A stretch of 64,000 nucleotides of DNA from Anodontia alba (taxonomy: Eukaryota; Mollusca; Bivalvia; Lucinida; Lucinidae): positions 28,077,893 to 28,141,892 of the forward strand of contig OZ024825.1 of assembly GCA_964016985.1 (NCBI GenBank). The letters are read 5' to 3'. This document shows positions 33,485 to 44,880 of the stretch, one piece after another. The first letter of the stretch is position 1. The number at the start of each line of letters is the position of its first letter. Both the position numbers and the translations under genes were made by a program. The notes under the pieces are model-generated. The model was not told the origin of the DNA. It saw only the letters and a list, made by a program, of their open reading frames with translations, and did no database searches.

Positions 33485-34290
33485 GGAGAGATAACTCAAT
33501 CAAAAATGGACGCAATTTGCCAATGAGCTACCCCAAAGCAGACCTCCACAATATCAATGCACATATGAAATTTGGTAAACTTCATTGAGATCTACTCAAG
33601 TTATTGTCCTGAAAGTAAAATACGGATGTCTGCGGGTAGATAACTATCAAAAACGCACGAAATTTGCCCATTTGCAATCCCAAAGCAGATCTCCACAATA
33701 TCAATGCACATATCAAATTTGTTGTAAATCCATTGAGATTTACTCAAGTTATTGTCTTGAAAGTAAAATGTAGATGTATTGCGGGCAGATAACTCTGTCA
33801 AAAATGGACAAACTTCAACCATTAGCAATCCCAATGCAGATCTTTACAATATTAATGCACATACCAAGTTTGGTGAAAATCCATTGACATTTACTAAAGT
33901 TATTGTCCATAAATGAAAATACGAACGTGTTGGAGGCAGATATTTCTGTCACAAATTGACAAAATTTGCCCATGAGCAATTCCAAACCAGATCTTCGCAA
34001 TATCATTGCACACACCAAGTTCGGTGAGAAGCCAATGATATTTACTAAAGTTATCATCCGGAAATGAAAATGAGGACGTATCGCGGGCAGATAACTGTCA
34101 AAAGTTGACGAAATTTGCCTATTAACAATCCCAAAACAGATCTTCATAATATCAATGCACACACCGAGTTTGTTGATGAACAATTGACATTTGCTCAAGT
34201 TATCATCCGGAAACGAAAATACAGACTGACAGACGGACGGACGGAAAGCCGACGTGATACCATAATACCCCTCCACAATCGTGTGGCGCG
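33485..34290 (+). repeat. Satellite, unit about 150 bp, five units, with GACGG tail
   Basis: Recurring AAATTTGCCCAT, GCAATCCCAAAGCAGATC, CACAATATCAATGCACA, AAGTTATTGTC and GCGGGCAGATAACT. Ends in GACAGACGGACGGACGG and GTGTGGCGCGGTATAAT, a tail style often seen in molluscan repeats (from memory). Minus-strand readings are repeat by-products. Confidence 0.88.
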
Positions 34291-34401
34291 GTATAATACA
34301 AATATAATATAAGTCTCAAACTTAAATAAAAAATATCAACTTCCTGGCCTAAATCAGCAGACGATAATAGGTAATGTGCATGGGTATCCAGGATACTTTA
34401 A

Positions 34402-34594
34402 CATCAGGAAAACATGCCTATATAATGTTGACCCCCTTAAACCACACAACCGCCTCGCCGAGGCGGGTCTAACGAGTACCCACAATCTATGTTTTGAGCA
34501 GAAATATGAAAAATATCCGAATATTTATCTGAATTTTTTTCATTTTTTGGTGGTAAAATTTTCAGTATATTTCAATAGGCATATTTTCGTAATG
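34402..34594 (-). mobile_element. FB1 copy 16, internally deleted
   Basis: CATCAGG...CGTAATG. The right arm jumps from CTTAAACCACAC to AACCGCCTCGCCGAGGCGG, losing the hairpin on one side. Flanks A and A. Confidence 0.85.
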
Positions 34595-34654
34595 ATACGG
34601 TGTCTAAAATTTCTAAGGGGACGGAGGGGTAGGGTCGATTTGATCAAACTACTG

Positions 34655-34815
34655 TACATACCCTACGTGTTTGGACAGACAGGTCTAAGCATAAAATGTA
34701 GACCCAGATCATACGCCACAGAACGTGTGTCTGATCAGGTTCTACTTTGTTTGAATTTATTAGAAGTACGAGGTAAAGAGTTAGGTGTGCTAATATTCTG
34801 GGTACATACGGTATC
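34655..34815. mobile_element. FB5 foldback element
   Basis: ACATACCCTACGTGTTTGGAC to TCTGGGTACATACGGTA, core ATGTAGACCCAGATCATACGCC. Confidence 0.7.
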
Positions 34816-34831
34816 CAAAATTTATCATCCA

Positions 34832-35109
34832 CATTACGAAAACATGCCAATTCAAATATATTGAGAATTTTACCAGCAAAAAATGAAAACTTTCAGATGA
34901 AAAATTCTGGTAGTTTTCATATTTCTGCTCTAAACATAGGTTGTGGATACTCGTTAGAACCGCCTCGGCGAGGCGGTTCTAACGAATACCACAATCTATA
35001 TTTTGAGCAGAAATAAGAAAAAATGATGTATTCCCCTGTAAACCGCTGTTTTACTGTTTAAAAGTGGGGTTGAAGGGGGTCAAAACTATATAGGCGTGTT
35101 TTCGTGATG
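34832..35109 (+). mobile_element. FB1 foldback element, copy 17
   Basis: CATTACG...CGTGATG, apex CTCGGCGAG, flanks A and A. Confidence 0.9.
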
Positions 35110-35408
35110 AAAATTAAAATTTTAGTCAAAGGGGGTTCGAATGAAACCCCCGAACCCAATCTGGATCTGCCCCTGAAGGGATGTCAAAGGTGTACATCTT
35201 GAACACCCGGGGTTATATTGTATTAAAAGTTCTAAAACGATAATTAAACTGTTCTAAGTAAAAGACTTGTATCATTCCGCGGCTTAAAGCTTTATAGATA
35301 TTATGTTTATACCTTATATACGTTTTGCGAGCAGCAAAACAGTTAGCAGATAATTAACAATCTGTCTTGCAGAATCTCCTGAGACGGAAGAAAAAGAAAT
35401 GCTAATGA

Positions 35409-35574
35409 TTAACCCTTTAAGCGACATTCACAACTGCAGCAGACGACATTTTGGGGGTTTTCTTTATTATTATTAAAAAAGTTTTTAAATTCCATGAAAT
35501 GGCAATATTTATTTTCTTTCAAAAAAAGTTAGAATGTTGTCTGGTACAATTTTTGCTTTGTGCTTTAAAGTTTA
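35409..35574. mobile_element. FB4-like element, degraded
   Basis: TTAACCCTTTAAGCGACATTC, GCAGCAGACGACATTTTGG, then TTGTGCTTTAAAGTTTAA at the right. Confidence 0.6.
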
Positions 35575-35597
35575 ATGATGAAATAAAATATGCACCA

Positions 35598-35790
35598 TTA
35601 ACCGTTACCGCTCTGTGGGCAAATTCAGCAGACGACAAACTGATGATATTTTTCCTTTTTGTCCTAGAATATAGGTTTTACATTTCGTGCAGATTGTCTG
35701 TATGAAATATAAAAACCTGTTTTCTGGGAAAATTAAGAAAACTATTTCTATATGTCTGCTGAAAAGTTTACCCAGAGTGCTAAGCGTTAA
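35598..35790. mobile_element. FB2 foldback element
   Basis: TTAACCGTTACCGCTCTGTGGG to GAGTGCTAAGCGTTAA. Arms CAGCAGACGACAAACTGATG / TATGTCTGCTGAAAAG. Confidence 0.8.
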
Positions 35791-35841
35791 AATTAATTGA
35801 AAACCTGTAGGATTTTTGATACAGGATATTCTCTCAGTACA

Positions 35842-36086
35842 TTAACCCTTAAAGCGCCAAGAAAAACTGCATCTGAAAATGTCGTCTGTTTATGTCGTCT
35901 ACTGAATATTCTTGCAGACTTTTCAAACCTATTTTTGCATACAGACAAACAGTAAGGACCCTAATCAGACTGCTCCTAAAGGAGCAGTCTGATCTGGGTC
36001 CATACTGTTTGCAAAAATGACTTTTAAAATCACAAGCAGATGACAAAGCAGACGACAATAGTTGTGATTGGCGCTTTAAGGGTTAA
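35842..36086. mobile_element. FB3 foldback element, well preserved
   Basis: TTAACCCTTAAAGCGCCAAG to GGCGCTTTAAGGGTTAA. Apex CAGACTGCTCCTAAAGGAGC at 35970-35989. Confidence 0.88.
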
Positions 36087-36117
36087 ACATGTGATACGCA
36101 ACCATAGAAAACAGTCA

Positions 36118-36285
36118 AATTGCCATATGAGAACTGCGAGGACTTAGATCAACCTGCGCATCCCCATAGTATTATCTATTTGTCAATATATTCTACAGTA
36201 TTCAATGATTCTGTATGTGGGAGCACGACGGTCTTGATCAGACTATGCGGATGTCTTTCGTAGAAAGCGTACAGCGAAAGGTACT
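36118..36285. mobile_element. Degraded FB7-like element
   Basis: TTGCCATATGAGAAC, CAACCTGCGCATCCCCATAG and the mirror CTTGATCAGACTATGCGGATG. Confidence 0.5.
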
Positions 36286-36324
36286 TTTTCTTGAGTTGTA
36301 CGTCTTGTACTTTAAGAGTATAAG

Positions 36325-36485
36325 TGAAGATGTCCAGGAAATGCTACAATTATGAAGCACAGCACTACCGAGGCACCTAAGAAATGTGAGATGTGGAACA
36401 AATAAGGACAATACGGACAACACAAACTCCACATATGAAACCACAGACGCACAAACAAAGAACAACAACATTAACCGGCATATAA
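36325..36485 (+). repeat. Family R dispersed repeat (empty site for FB11)
   Basis: GAAGATGTCCAGGAAATGCTAC, ACACAAACTCCACATATGAAACC, AGACGCACAAACAAAG. Confidence 0.75.
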
Positions 36486-36854
36486 CCATATATTAACAAG
36501 GAAATTCACGCGCTGTTGTTGGAAGTCGATGGAGAGACTCTGGTGAAAAGGCGATATAAAATAGTGCAAGAACTAACGCGAAATGTAGCAAATATTTTCA
36601 GTTTTTATGCAATAATAGCGATCGAACAGTTTTTCTATGCAAAACTGCCTCGGTTTTCAACACCTCCCTCGGGATCTTGGGAATGTTAATGCATGAAAAA
36701 CCATGTTTGGTCCCTATGATAAAGAGACAGAAATGTCATAGCACGCAGAACCAACGTTGTATGACGTTCTATATTTACTGGGTAGAACCTGCTGACTCAT
36801 TTTCAGGCATTGTAGATCCAGACTAGTTCATAGCCAGCAGGCACATGACATTTA

Positions 36855-37194
36855 CAATTGACTCTCGCTATCTCGACCTCGCTTATCTCGAATAACCGCT
36901 TATCTCGAAGTGAAAATCTGGTCCCTGCCTAAACATGAAAATCTAACAACATGTAAAAATATTGTGGAAAAGAGGAGAAATTGATCCTATAGATCAATTT
37001 CTCCTCTTTTCCACAATATTTTCAATATATCTCTAACTTCAAGAGTCCAATTACACATATACTTGTTAAATGTGGTTAATCGAACTAGTTTTTCCTCAAT
37101 TCTGCAAATCAGATATGTCGAAGTACGGATATCTCGAAGTATATCAGAGAGTCCCTTGGAATTCGAGATAACGAGAGTCGATTGTATTTACAGT
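36855..37194. mobile_element. FB10 pogo/Tc1-like foldback element
   Basis: Ends CAATTGACTCTCGCTATCTCG / CGAGATAACGAGAGTCGATTG with TA on both sides. Central hairpin TTGTGGAAAAGAGGAG around GATCCTATAGATC. Repeated TTATCTCGAA half sites resemble pogo/Tigger termini. Confidence 0.85.
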
Positions 37195-37815
37195 CCTCCA
37201 GAAACCTTTCACCATTAGCTGTATCTGTGTTTGTGACACTGTTTTCACAAGGCTGGTCCTGTGATAACTTCTCTCTCATCAGACTTTGAATATATTGATG
37301 CTAGCATTATTTTTGTGTCACAAATTTGCTTTCTGTCAAGAGGATATAAGCCCATTATCCTGAAGGCACTTACCAAATTATCGGGACTGAGAGCTCTTGG
37401 GTGTGCCATTGATACAAATTAAAAAGACAACTCGGGAACTGATAGTCCACCTATTTCATATATTGTGATGTTGTGTCCAGGATTTTCTCGCATGTTGAAT
37501 AGGCACTGAGTGTATATACATTGCTTTTAAGGATCCAGCGCAACCTACAGCCAAGGCATTTGTTACATGAGGTATGTGTGATGGCAATATGAAAAACTCC
37601 ACGTCATGATTCTTGTCCCAGTTTGTTAGAGAAAGGAAGACATAGGATTTGTGTCCATCGAATATGTCCCACTATTCTAGGCACAAACTTCAAGAAGTGA
37701 TTGTTAAGATACCTTTTAAATGTTACAGAATCGGCCAATCCAGTCTCACTCATTTCACCAGCTGCACTAGGACTTGTACCCTTAAGTACGTCTTCACAAC
37801 ATCTTTAACCAGGGT
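37195..37815. other. Unassigned sequence
   Basis: Single-copy-looking, no motif recognised. 38093-38400 is similar. Confidence 0.45.
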
Positions 37816-37819
37816 ATAT

Positions 37820-38092
37820 CATTATGAAAACATGCCTATTCTAGTATATTGAATATTTCACCACCAAAAATTGAAAGTTTTCAGATAAAAATTCAGATAT
37901 TTTTTCATATTTCTGCTCAAAACATAGATTGTGGGTACTCGTTAGAACCGACGAGGCGGTTCTAACGAGTGCCCACAATCTATGCTTTTGAGCAAAAATA
38001 AGAAAAAAGTGTATACCCCTGTAAACCCCAGTTTTACTGTATAAAAGTGGGGTTTAAGGGGGTCAAAATTATATAGGTGTGTCTTCGGGATG
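37820..38092 (+). mobile_element. FB1 foldback element, copy 18, apex trimmed
   Basis: CATTATG...CGGGATG. The apex reads GAACCGACGAGGCGG, with a few bases lost at the dyad. Flanks T and T. Confidence 0.88.
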
Positions 38093-38399
38093 TCAAATAT
38101 GGAGGAATTCGAGGAATATTATTTCCAGCAGCATAACCACATCCTATCAGGATCACATTTTTACCTCTGGGAGAGATGACTGCTTGTGGTGTCTAATCTT
38201 TTGCACACGAAACTCTTGGATGGGTATGTTCTGAAAGAATCCTTGATTCGTCCACACTCCAAATTCTCTCTAGATGAATTTCAAGTCCGTATAAGGTAAT
38301 GGTTTCTTGAAGTTCATTGAAATGAGTGTCCTATTTCACTTTTGGTGTTGTTTTTGTCTTGATAATTGTAAGCATTTCGGGCATAGCAAGATAACCTTG

Positions 38400-38700
38400 G
38401 GTCATCTTATAGTTCTCATACCATGAACTCTTGAAAGCAGGATCATGGGCTTTGTGGCTGCTCGCACTGGAGCTCTTTTCGTATTTGTCCTGCTTGTTGT
38501 CTCATTGTCGCGTTGGTGGGTCTTGTCTGACATTTTGAACAGATCGCTGGGAAAAAAGGTTGTTTTGCTTTGCCTTGCTTGCAATGTCCATTATACGAGT
38601 TTGCTTTCTCTTCCTCTTATCGACATTTGTAGGTTTTGCTCTGTAATTATGGTACTTCCTGAGCAGTAATTTTATACTTTGCAGGTATTTCGAGTGCATT
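38400..38700 (-). repeat. Family R-related repeat, reverse orientation
   Basis: GTCTCATTGTCGCGTTGG, GAACAGATCGCTGGG, CTTCCTCTTATCGACATTTG, GTAATTATGGTACTTCCTGAG, shared with 39650-40000. Confidence 0.55.
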
Positions 38701-38947
38701 TCCTCTTCATGTTTCTGTTCCTTATTCGAGGTGCCTCTTTATGTTTCTAGAAAATGGTGTTTTGCATTGTCACTTCGTCTCATTAAATCCTTGAACGGTG
38801 TCTAGCAGTCTGTAAAACCAGTGCGTTGACATGTGAAAATATAATCAAAGCAAGCACTGACAGCACTAGTAGTGGGTAGAGTGTAGGCTGGGAAAATGGT
38901 CCAGAACGGGGACTTCAGACTGTTTCCTTTAATCCCTAAGTTCCTGT

Positions 38948-39022
38948 AATTTAAGCAAAGAGTACATATCCTGATCAGACGCTGCGTTCTGTGGCGTCTG
39001 ATCTGGGTCTACACTTTTTGCC
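38948..39022. repeat. FB5-type core hairpin
   Basis: GATCAGACGCTGCGTTCTGTGGCGTCTGATC at 38973-39003 with a GGGTCTACACTTTTTGCC flank. Confidence 0.65.
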
Positions 39023-39044
39023 AGTGTCCTAAATGTTCCAGTCC

Positions 39045-39240
39045 AACTTTTACAGATAACTGTCTATCAATAGCACTCTGACGTCACAGCGATAGGAATA
39101 GTGCGGCTATAAATAACCGTTACCTGGATTTCGTCTCACGCGCGGTTTGATTACATTGGCCAATAATAATCACGCGGACAACTACCTTTCGGGAATTTTG
39201 GCACTTGTATATTATGGCTCGATTGTAAACAATCGATCCA
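39045..39240 (-). repeat. Dispersed repeat U, inverted copy
   Basis: TATCAATAGCACTCTGACGTCACAGCG ... ATTGGCCAATAATAATCACGCGG ... CTCGATTGTAAACAATCGA mirrors 1003-1205. TGACGTCA is intact here. Confidence 0.75.
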
Positions 39241-39446
39241 AAATGAATTTCAGAAAAATGTCACTTGTTTTAGGAAACTGGATACACCTGGTTTGAAGTC
39301 TTCACTGTGCTCACCCGCCGTACGGTTGCCATTCTTTTTATTTCCGTTTATCATGTTTTCACGTTCTTTTGCTAGCACTGCGGTTATTTTCAGTTGCTGC
39401 TCACTTTACCTTCCTGTTTCAGATTGTGCTTTGTCTGTTTTTTCGT

Positions 39447-39489
39447 GTTTTTTTTTTTTTTTTTTTTTTTTTTTTTGTTTTGTTTTGTT

Positions 39490-39560
<71 letters not shown>
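39447..39560 (+). repeat. Poly-T then (GT)n microsatellite
   Basis: T-run 39447-39476 then about 34 GT units from 39493. Confidence 0.98.
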
Positions 39561-39562
<2 letters not shown>

Positions 39563-39649
39563 CTTATTTCCAAAATCAACCTTTTAGAATTTTACTGTAT
39601 GTACTGTGGAATTTATTTTTTTAAACCCCAATATATTTTGTTCCCGATC

Positions 39650-40000
39650 GTTCTAAGGTGGTTGTTCTAATATTGTTGTGGGGCTGGTCGCTATTTGGCC
39701 CTTTTCGGGTTCCTTGTTTCATTGTCGTGTTTTGCTGATCCTGTCTGGCATTATGGGCAGATCGCTAGGGTAGAAAAAGCTGGTTGCTTCTTTGCTTTTC
39801 CTTATTTATTATATGCTTACTGTCCGTTGTAGCTTGTTTACTCATCTTGTTAGTGTCGTATATCTCAGTCATTCATAGGCTTTAATCTCTGATTGTAATT
39901 TTTCCTGGTGTAGTGTCCGTTGTAGTTTGTTTACCTCTTGGTGGCATTGGTAGGCTGTGTTTTATGATTGTGGTACTCCTAATGTACTGTTTGTTGTACA
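39650..40000 (-). repeat. Family R-related repeat, reverse orientation
   Basis: TTTCATTGTCGTGTTTTGC, GGGCAGATCGCTAGGG, TTTACCTCTTGGTGGCATTGG, GATTGTGGTACTCC. Part is repeated at 40338-40395 and 62345-62410. Confidence 0.55.
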
Positions 40001-40002
40001 GA

Positions 40003-40346
40003 CAACCCTCTTTATACCGACACTCGATACAACGACAAAATTCGTTAAAATGACAATTTGAACGTCACGAGATCTTCGCTCAAGAGGTGACGGTTAATGA
40101 GAAATTATGCAAAAACATTGCATAAAATCTTCAAGCAACATATGTTTTGGATATTTGTTAGAATCGCCTCAGCGAGGCGATTCTAACAATATCCAAAAAT
40201 TATGTTGTATGAGGAAATAAGAATAAAACAAGGCCTTTCTTACATATCATTCTGTCCATTAAGGATTCTTCACAACAGCAAATTCATTATAATAGCAACG
40301 TTTTTGGGAACAAATGCTGTCGTTGTAACGAGGGTTCACTGTAGTT
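40003..40346. mobile_element. FB11-related Tc1/pogo-like foldback element
   Basis: ACAACCCTCTTTATACCGAC to GTCGTTGTAACGAGGGTTCACTGTA. The cap TTGTTAGAATCGCC-TCAGCGA-GGCGATTCTAACAA is homologous to the FB1 and FB11 caps. Confidence 0.8.
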
Positions 40347-40402
40347 TGTTTACCTCTTAGTGTCATTTGTAGGCTATGCTCTGTGATTGCGATACTTTCT
40401 GG

Positions 40403-40470
40403 CCCCGAGGTTATAAAACTTTTTTCATGCTCAACTCACCTGAGCATGAAATTTCACTTGGTCATAAAAA
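40403..40470. mobile_element. FB12 partial element
   Basis: CCCCGAGGTTATAAAACTT and CATGCTCAACTCACCTGAGCATG, then it runs into a CT array. Confidence 0.7.
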
Positions 40471-40477
40471 TAAAATA

Positions 40478-40487
40478 CTCTCTCTCT

Positions 40488-40547
<60 letters not shown>

Positions 40548-40549
40548 AT

Positions 40550-40587
<38 letters not shown>
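40478..40587 (+). repeat. (CT)n then (CA)n microsatellite
   Basis: CT repeats to 40546, TTATCACG spacer, then CA repeats. Confidence 0.98.
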
Positions 40588-40589
<2 letters not shown>

Positions 40590-41040
40590 TAAATATATTT
40601 GAAGAGTCCAACTTCAGTCTTAGGTATGTAAGGATATGTGATTTAGTCTGATCTGGGTCTGCATTGTTTGCCAGTTACACTCTTTAAAACGGGTTAAATC
40701 CTCGAACGGTGTTAGTGCTCTGTGATTAGTCTTTGCTCGATTTCTCCCTATGTTTTGTGCTGACGCAGCTAAATTTGAATAAGCCTTTAATGAATGCTAT
40801 ATATCATTTCTTATGGCTTCAACAAGCTAAAATAAATTAGAAAAGTACAAATGGGCCGTACCATGGGAAAGACGACCTTATATTATATGGACTAGATCCG
40901 CCGCGAACATGTGCATGCGATCACGACATTTGTTGCTTGCCTACAGTTTTCTTGGATATTGTAGAATGTATGACTAACCGGGAATGTCCAAACGAGCCTG
41001 CCTGATTCGTTGATGTGGGCCTATATTGGCCGCATATGCT

Positions 41041-41320
41041 CATCACGAAAACATGCCTATATAATTTAGACCCCCTTAAACCCCACTTTTATATAGTAAA
41101 ACTGGGGTTTACAGGGGTATGCATTATTTTTCTTATTTCTGCTCAAAAACATAGATTGTGGGTACTCGTTAGAACCGCCTCGCCGAGGCGGTTCTAACGA
41201 GTACCCACAATCTATATTTTGAGCAGAAATATGAAAAATATCCGATTTTTTTATCCGAAAATTTTATGTTTTTTGGAGGTAAAATTTTCTATATATTTGA
41301 ATAGGCGTGTTTTCGTAATG
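41041..41320 (-). mobile_element. FB1 foldback element, copy 19
   Basis: CATCACG...CGTAATG, apex CTCGCCGAG, flanks T and T. Confidence 0.9.
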
Positions 41321-41344
41321 TACAATGAACATAAATGAGAAAAT

Positions 41345-41560
41345 GTATCATTTGATATGTGCACCCAGCGAAGACTAAAATCAGCCTGCGCATCCGCGCA
41401 GTCTGATCACAGTTTTTGTGATCCGCTTAAAGAAACTTTGCATCTTTGGCTTTTCAAAAATGCGACCAGTGAATAGTTTGATCAGACTGTGCTAATGCGC
41501 AGGATGATTTGTATCTTCGCTTGGCGCACAATTATAATGTATGCTTTTGGGGTTGTGTCT
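41345..41560. mobile_element. FB7 foldback element
   Basis: GTGCACCCAGCGAAGAC, CAGCCTGCGCATCCGCGCAG; mirror GACTGTGCTAATGCGCAGG and TCGCTTGGCGCAC. Confidence 0.75.
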
Positions 41561-41599
41561 ATACGTGCGATAATGCTCTTATATCAAACCTTAACCGCA

Positions 41600-41703
41600 T
41601 AGGGGCACCCATTTTCTCTGTTAGCGGACAAAAAAAATAATAATCTGATGATCTACCCATTTACTCTGTTAGCGGACAAAAAAAATAATAATCTGATGAT
41701 CTG
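41600..41703 (+). repeat. Tandem duplication, about 48-bp unit
   Basis: CTCTGTTAGCGGACAAAAAA and AATCTGATGATCT occur twice in a row. Confidence 0.9.
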
Positions 41704-41949
41704 GGGCCCAGTTGTTCAAAGCTTCGTTAGCTTAACGAGCTCGTTAAGGGTCATTTCGTTAACTGTTTTAGTGGATTTAATTTACAATATTCTGATATTT
41801 TTTGCTGAAAAAATGTGAGTAGCTTTTGCACTGCAAAAGCTACTCACATTTGTTTTCAGCAAAAAATTTCAGCATATTTGCGTATCACTCGATGTAAATT
41901 TTAACGAGTCGTTAACTAACGACGTCGTTAGCTTTGAACAACCGGGCCC
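41703..41949. mobile_element. FB9 foldback element, well preserved
   Basis: GGGGCCCAGTTGTTCAAAGC to TTTGAACAACCGGGCCC. Inner hairpin GTGAGTAGCTTTTGCA-CTGCAAAAGCTACTCAC. Confidence 0.9.
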
Positions 41950-42080
41950 TGATGCGCAGATAATCTGGGACTTCCTTGCCCACATATGCGATAACGACTT
42001 TGTTCTCTAAACACGACACAATTTTTTGTAATATGAACACATCTTTCTTGCTCACTTTATGATCCGCAACATAAGACTAC

Positions 42081-42323
42081 TTAACCCTAACCGCCAATCA
42101 CAACAATTGTCGTCTGATTTGTCATCTGCTTGTGATTTTAAAAATCATTTTTGCAAACAGTCTGGACCCAGATCAGACTGCTCCTTCAGGAGCAGTCTGA
42201 TCAGGGTCCACACTGTTTGCCTGTATGCAAAAATAGGTATGAAAAGTTTGCAAGAATATTTAGCAGACGACATAAACAGACGACATTTTTAGATGCCAGT
42301 TTTCTTGGCGTTTTAAGAGTTAA
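42081..42323. mobile_element. FB3 foldback element, well preserved
   Basis: TTAACCCTAACCGCCAATC to GGCGTTTTAAGAGTTAA. Apex CTGCTCCTTCAGGAGCAG. Confidence 0.88.
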
Positions 42324-42417
42324 TTTACGACAAAACCAACCGCACATGTCATTAGAAAACTGTATGCAGGCAATATTCCGGAAATGCAGAACATAAAGGG
42401 CAATAGGTACACGTTTA

Positions 42418-42476
42418 ATAGACATAGGTGTATATAACGCTCATCACGCACATTACGCATATTACGCATGTGCGAA
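42418..42476 (+). repeat. Short repeat paired with 45494-45548 (inverted)
   Basis: ATAGACATAGGTGTATATAAC and GCTCATCACGCACATTACGC. The reverse complement occurs at 45494-45548 (GTGCGTGATGAGCGATACGCC). Confidence 0.6.
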
Positions 42477-42561
42477 CATGCGTAACATGCGTAAGAATAT
42501 ATTTATAATCAAGTGACATTAACATAAAATATTTTGCTTCTTTAGGCGTAAAACACTTGTT

Positions 42562-42606
42562 ATGTTTCCGATTTCCCCCCGACCGACTGTCAAAAAATGC
42601 GCCGAC

Positions 42607-42642
<36 letters not shown>

Positions 42643-43066
42643 AAACGATGACAAAAAAAAATAATAATCCGCGACTGGCCCCGGACAATCCCGGCTTTTA
42701 TATACGTTCGTTACATAATTTGTCCGTACCAGTTTTCGGATACTGTTGGTCTTCATCGTTCGTTTTTTAATTTCCAATATGGCTGCACCCTTACGAGCCA
42801 AACTGGGCACATTAGTGCAGTTTATTTCGAAGCGTGTAGCCACATCTCGACCTTAAATAAATAAAAGCTCTTAAACACAGCGCCCCTTTATCATCGGTAT
42901 TCAAAAACGGTCAAATATTCGGTAAGAGAAGTCAAAATATTTTGATTCCATTAAACAAAATACAATTCACCGACCGTAATTTGACTTGGGGGGAAAAAAA
43001 GGAGAGAGAAAAAAAAGTTGCCGACCTACCGACCCTATGGCAAATTGGTGATGAAATCGGAAACAG
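42562..43066. mobile_element. Candidate element with TGTTTCCGATTTC ends
   Basis: TGTTTCCGATTTCCCCCCGACCGAC at left and the mirror image GTAGGTCGGC...GAAATCGGAAACA at right (GCCGACCTACCGACCC, GATGAAATCGGAAACAG). Holds an A/T-run and an unassigned minus-strand ORF. Confidence 0.55.
42650..42843 (-). other. Unassigned minus-strand ORF segment
   Basis: The first ~63 codons (starting MATRFEINCTNVPSLARKG, containing AAILEIKKRTMKT) are not low complexity and precede a K-run from the poly-T tract. I do not recognise the family. Its place inside a repeat with inverted ends suggests either captured coding sequence or chance. No splice model or partner exon is visible. Confidence 0.2.
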
Positions 43067-43089
43067 ATCATTTATTTTTTAGGCCTTAC

Positions 43090-43161
43090 CATGGTGGCTA
43101 CTCTTAAAGGTAAGAATTTTTTCCTAGAGGGAGAAAACTCTTTCCTTTAAGAGTAGCCCCA
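43090..43161. repeat. FB8 foldback hairpin
   Basis: ATGGTGGCTACTCTTAAAGG arm, mirrored by CTTTAAGAGTAGCCCC; inner arm degenerate (TTTTTTCCTAGAGGGAG). Confidence 0.75.
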
Positions 43162-43494
43162 TATTTTGGAAGCAATTCTAAGAAAAAAAAAATAACATCT
43201 ATTTTTTTTTTTCGCTTAATTTTTCGCTATAACTTTTTTACTTTTGATTTTATCGAAACATGTTCAGCGATAAAGGTGTATCGCGCTACCTCCGCAAACT
43301 TCTCCAAAAGGTATCAGCTTCCTACATTTCACAAGTATTGCTCCAATTAGATAAGCGTTTTTCATTGTGCAAGATTCAAGAAAACCTATCACAATAAGAC
43401 CCGCCTAAAGGTGTTACCTCGAAATGTTTGACTTATGAGGTTAGATAAAATGTGTATTATTAGCGTTCGTTCATGTATCTCTAAAACGATGATA

Positions 43495-43540
43495 TATTTA
43501 TTTATTTATTTATTTATTTATTTGTTTGTTTATTTATCTG
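43495..43540 (+). repeat. (TTTA)n microsatellite
   Basis: About ten TTTA/TTTG units. Confidence 0.95.
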
Positions 43541-43664
43541 AGACACGCAATTAGAAAAGGTGCTTTCTGGGCATATACTAACAGTAAAGCCCTTGAACAG
43601 GCAGCAACTCAGATAAGGGACTTTGGTATATACATGTAAATCGATATGTTCTACATTAATTAGG

Positions 43665-43750
43665 GATTCTGTAAACGAACAGCGAAGTCCCTGATCAGAC
43701 TGTGCGGTTGCTCAAACTTATCTGGGCAGTCGCTTTGTTTGTTTGAGCTG
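43665..43750. mobile_element. Degraded FB7-like element
   Basis: GTAAACGAACAGCGAAGTCC, CAGACTGTGCGGTTGCTCAA and TGGGCAGTCGC remain. Confidence 0.45.
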
Positions 43751-43822
43751 ATGTTCAACGCCACTATAAACAATCGCTCAGTCATGTCAAGACGTCTTGA
43801 TGTGATGATGGGAAATTGTACC

Positions 43823-44107
43823 CATCACGAAAACATACCTATATAATTTTGACCCCCTTAAACCCCACTTTTATATAGTAAAACTGGGGTTTACAGGGGT
43901 ATACATTATTTTTCTTATATCTGCTCAAAAACATTGATTGTGGGTACCCGTTAGAACCGCCTCGGCGAGGCGGTTCTAACGAGTAACCACAATCTATGTT
44001 TTGAGCAGAAATATGAAAAATAACAGAGTTTTTTTTATCTGAAAACTTTCAGTTTTTGGAGGTGAAATTTTCAATATATATATATGAATAGGCGTGTTTT
44101 CGTAATG
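43823..44107 (-). mobile_element. FB1 foldback element, copy 20
   Basis: CATCACG...CGTAATG, apex CTCGGCGAG. Flanks C and T differ. Confidence 0.9.
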
Positions 44108-44109
44108 TC

Positions 44110-44880
44110 ATTTTACGCGAACTGTTATGACTAAAAATGTACATGAACAAGTAAAAGAACAGGACATAAAGGTGAATAGGTATCCTTTCCCATCCACCTC
44201 ACTCCACTCCACCCCACCCCACTCCACTCCACCCCACCCCTGGCAACACCATCCCGTCCAGCCTCCCTAAATGTCAGTAACCGGTCAGGGGACCACTTCC
44301 CCTGATGAAAAAAGAAAATGCCTGCCTTCTTTTTCGAAGTAGTAAATCGAAATTCTTTCATTCAACACTGCAAGACACAGCGGGCTGGGGCATTTTAGAG
44401 AAGTCGGCATAGATTAACTCTACGGCTTTGTCTCTGAACACATTTCGCAAAGTTAAAAAATCAAAAACTTTATCCCGGAAACATTTGTAGAGCACGCTTT
44501 TCACAGGCTTTCTTTCTATTGCAAAGGCATTGTCGATTAACCCATGTGGACTTTGTAAAACGACGGGATCTTGTAAAATTAAGATTTTTTAATCTAATTT
44601 AAGGGGAAAATCTATATTTAATTTGAAGCTGGAACCTTTTGGAAAAGTTTGCAGAGTTTGCAAATTACAACTTTGTCGCTGAACATCTTTTGCTAAAATC
44701 AAAAATAAAAAAGTTATTGCGAAAATTTTAGCGAAAACTATATAAAAAAAATATATATATATAAAAAAAATGAAATTTAGACATAGCTTAAGTTTTCAAG
44801 ATTTTCCTGGGTGTGTGTAAAAATAATTCCGTTCTGGCTACGCCAATGCTTTTAACAGAGGCTGTCAAAATTGTTTTGCG
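44110..44880. other. Unassigned sequence with CCACTCC-rich patch
   Basis: CACTCCACTCCACCCC repeats at 44195-44240. The rest is AT-rich with no coding motif. Confidence 0.45.

Noticed and set aside
33815..34276. Minus-strand frame of 153 codons with repeated CIDIMKICFGI-like segments
   Set aside because: It follows the ~150-bp satellite unit. The repeats come from the DNA array, and there is no start, signal or domain to support a protein.
34376..34864. Plus-strand frame of 162 codons
   Set aside because: It is made of FB1 copy 16, an FB5 element and the start of FB1 copy 17.
39293..39670. Open frames of Cys-Val repeats
   Set aside because: They arise from the GT microsatellite and T-run.
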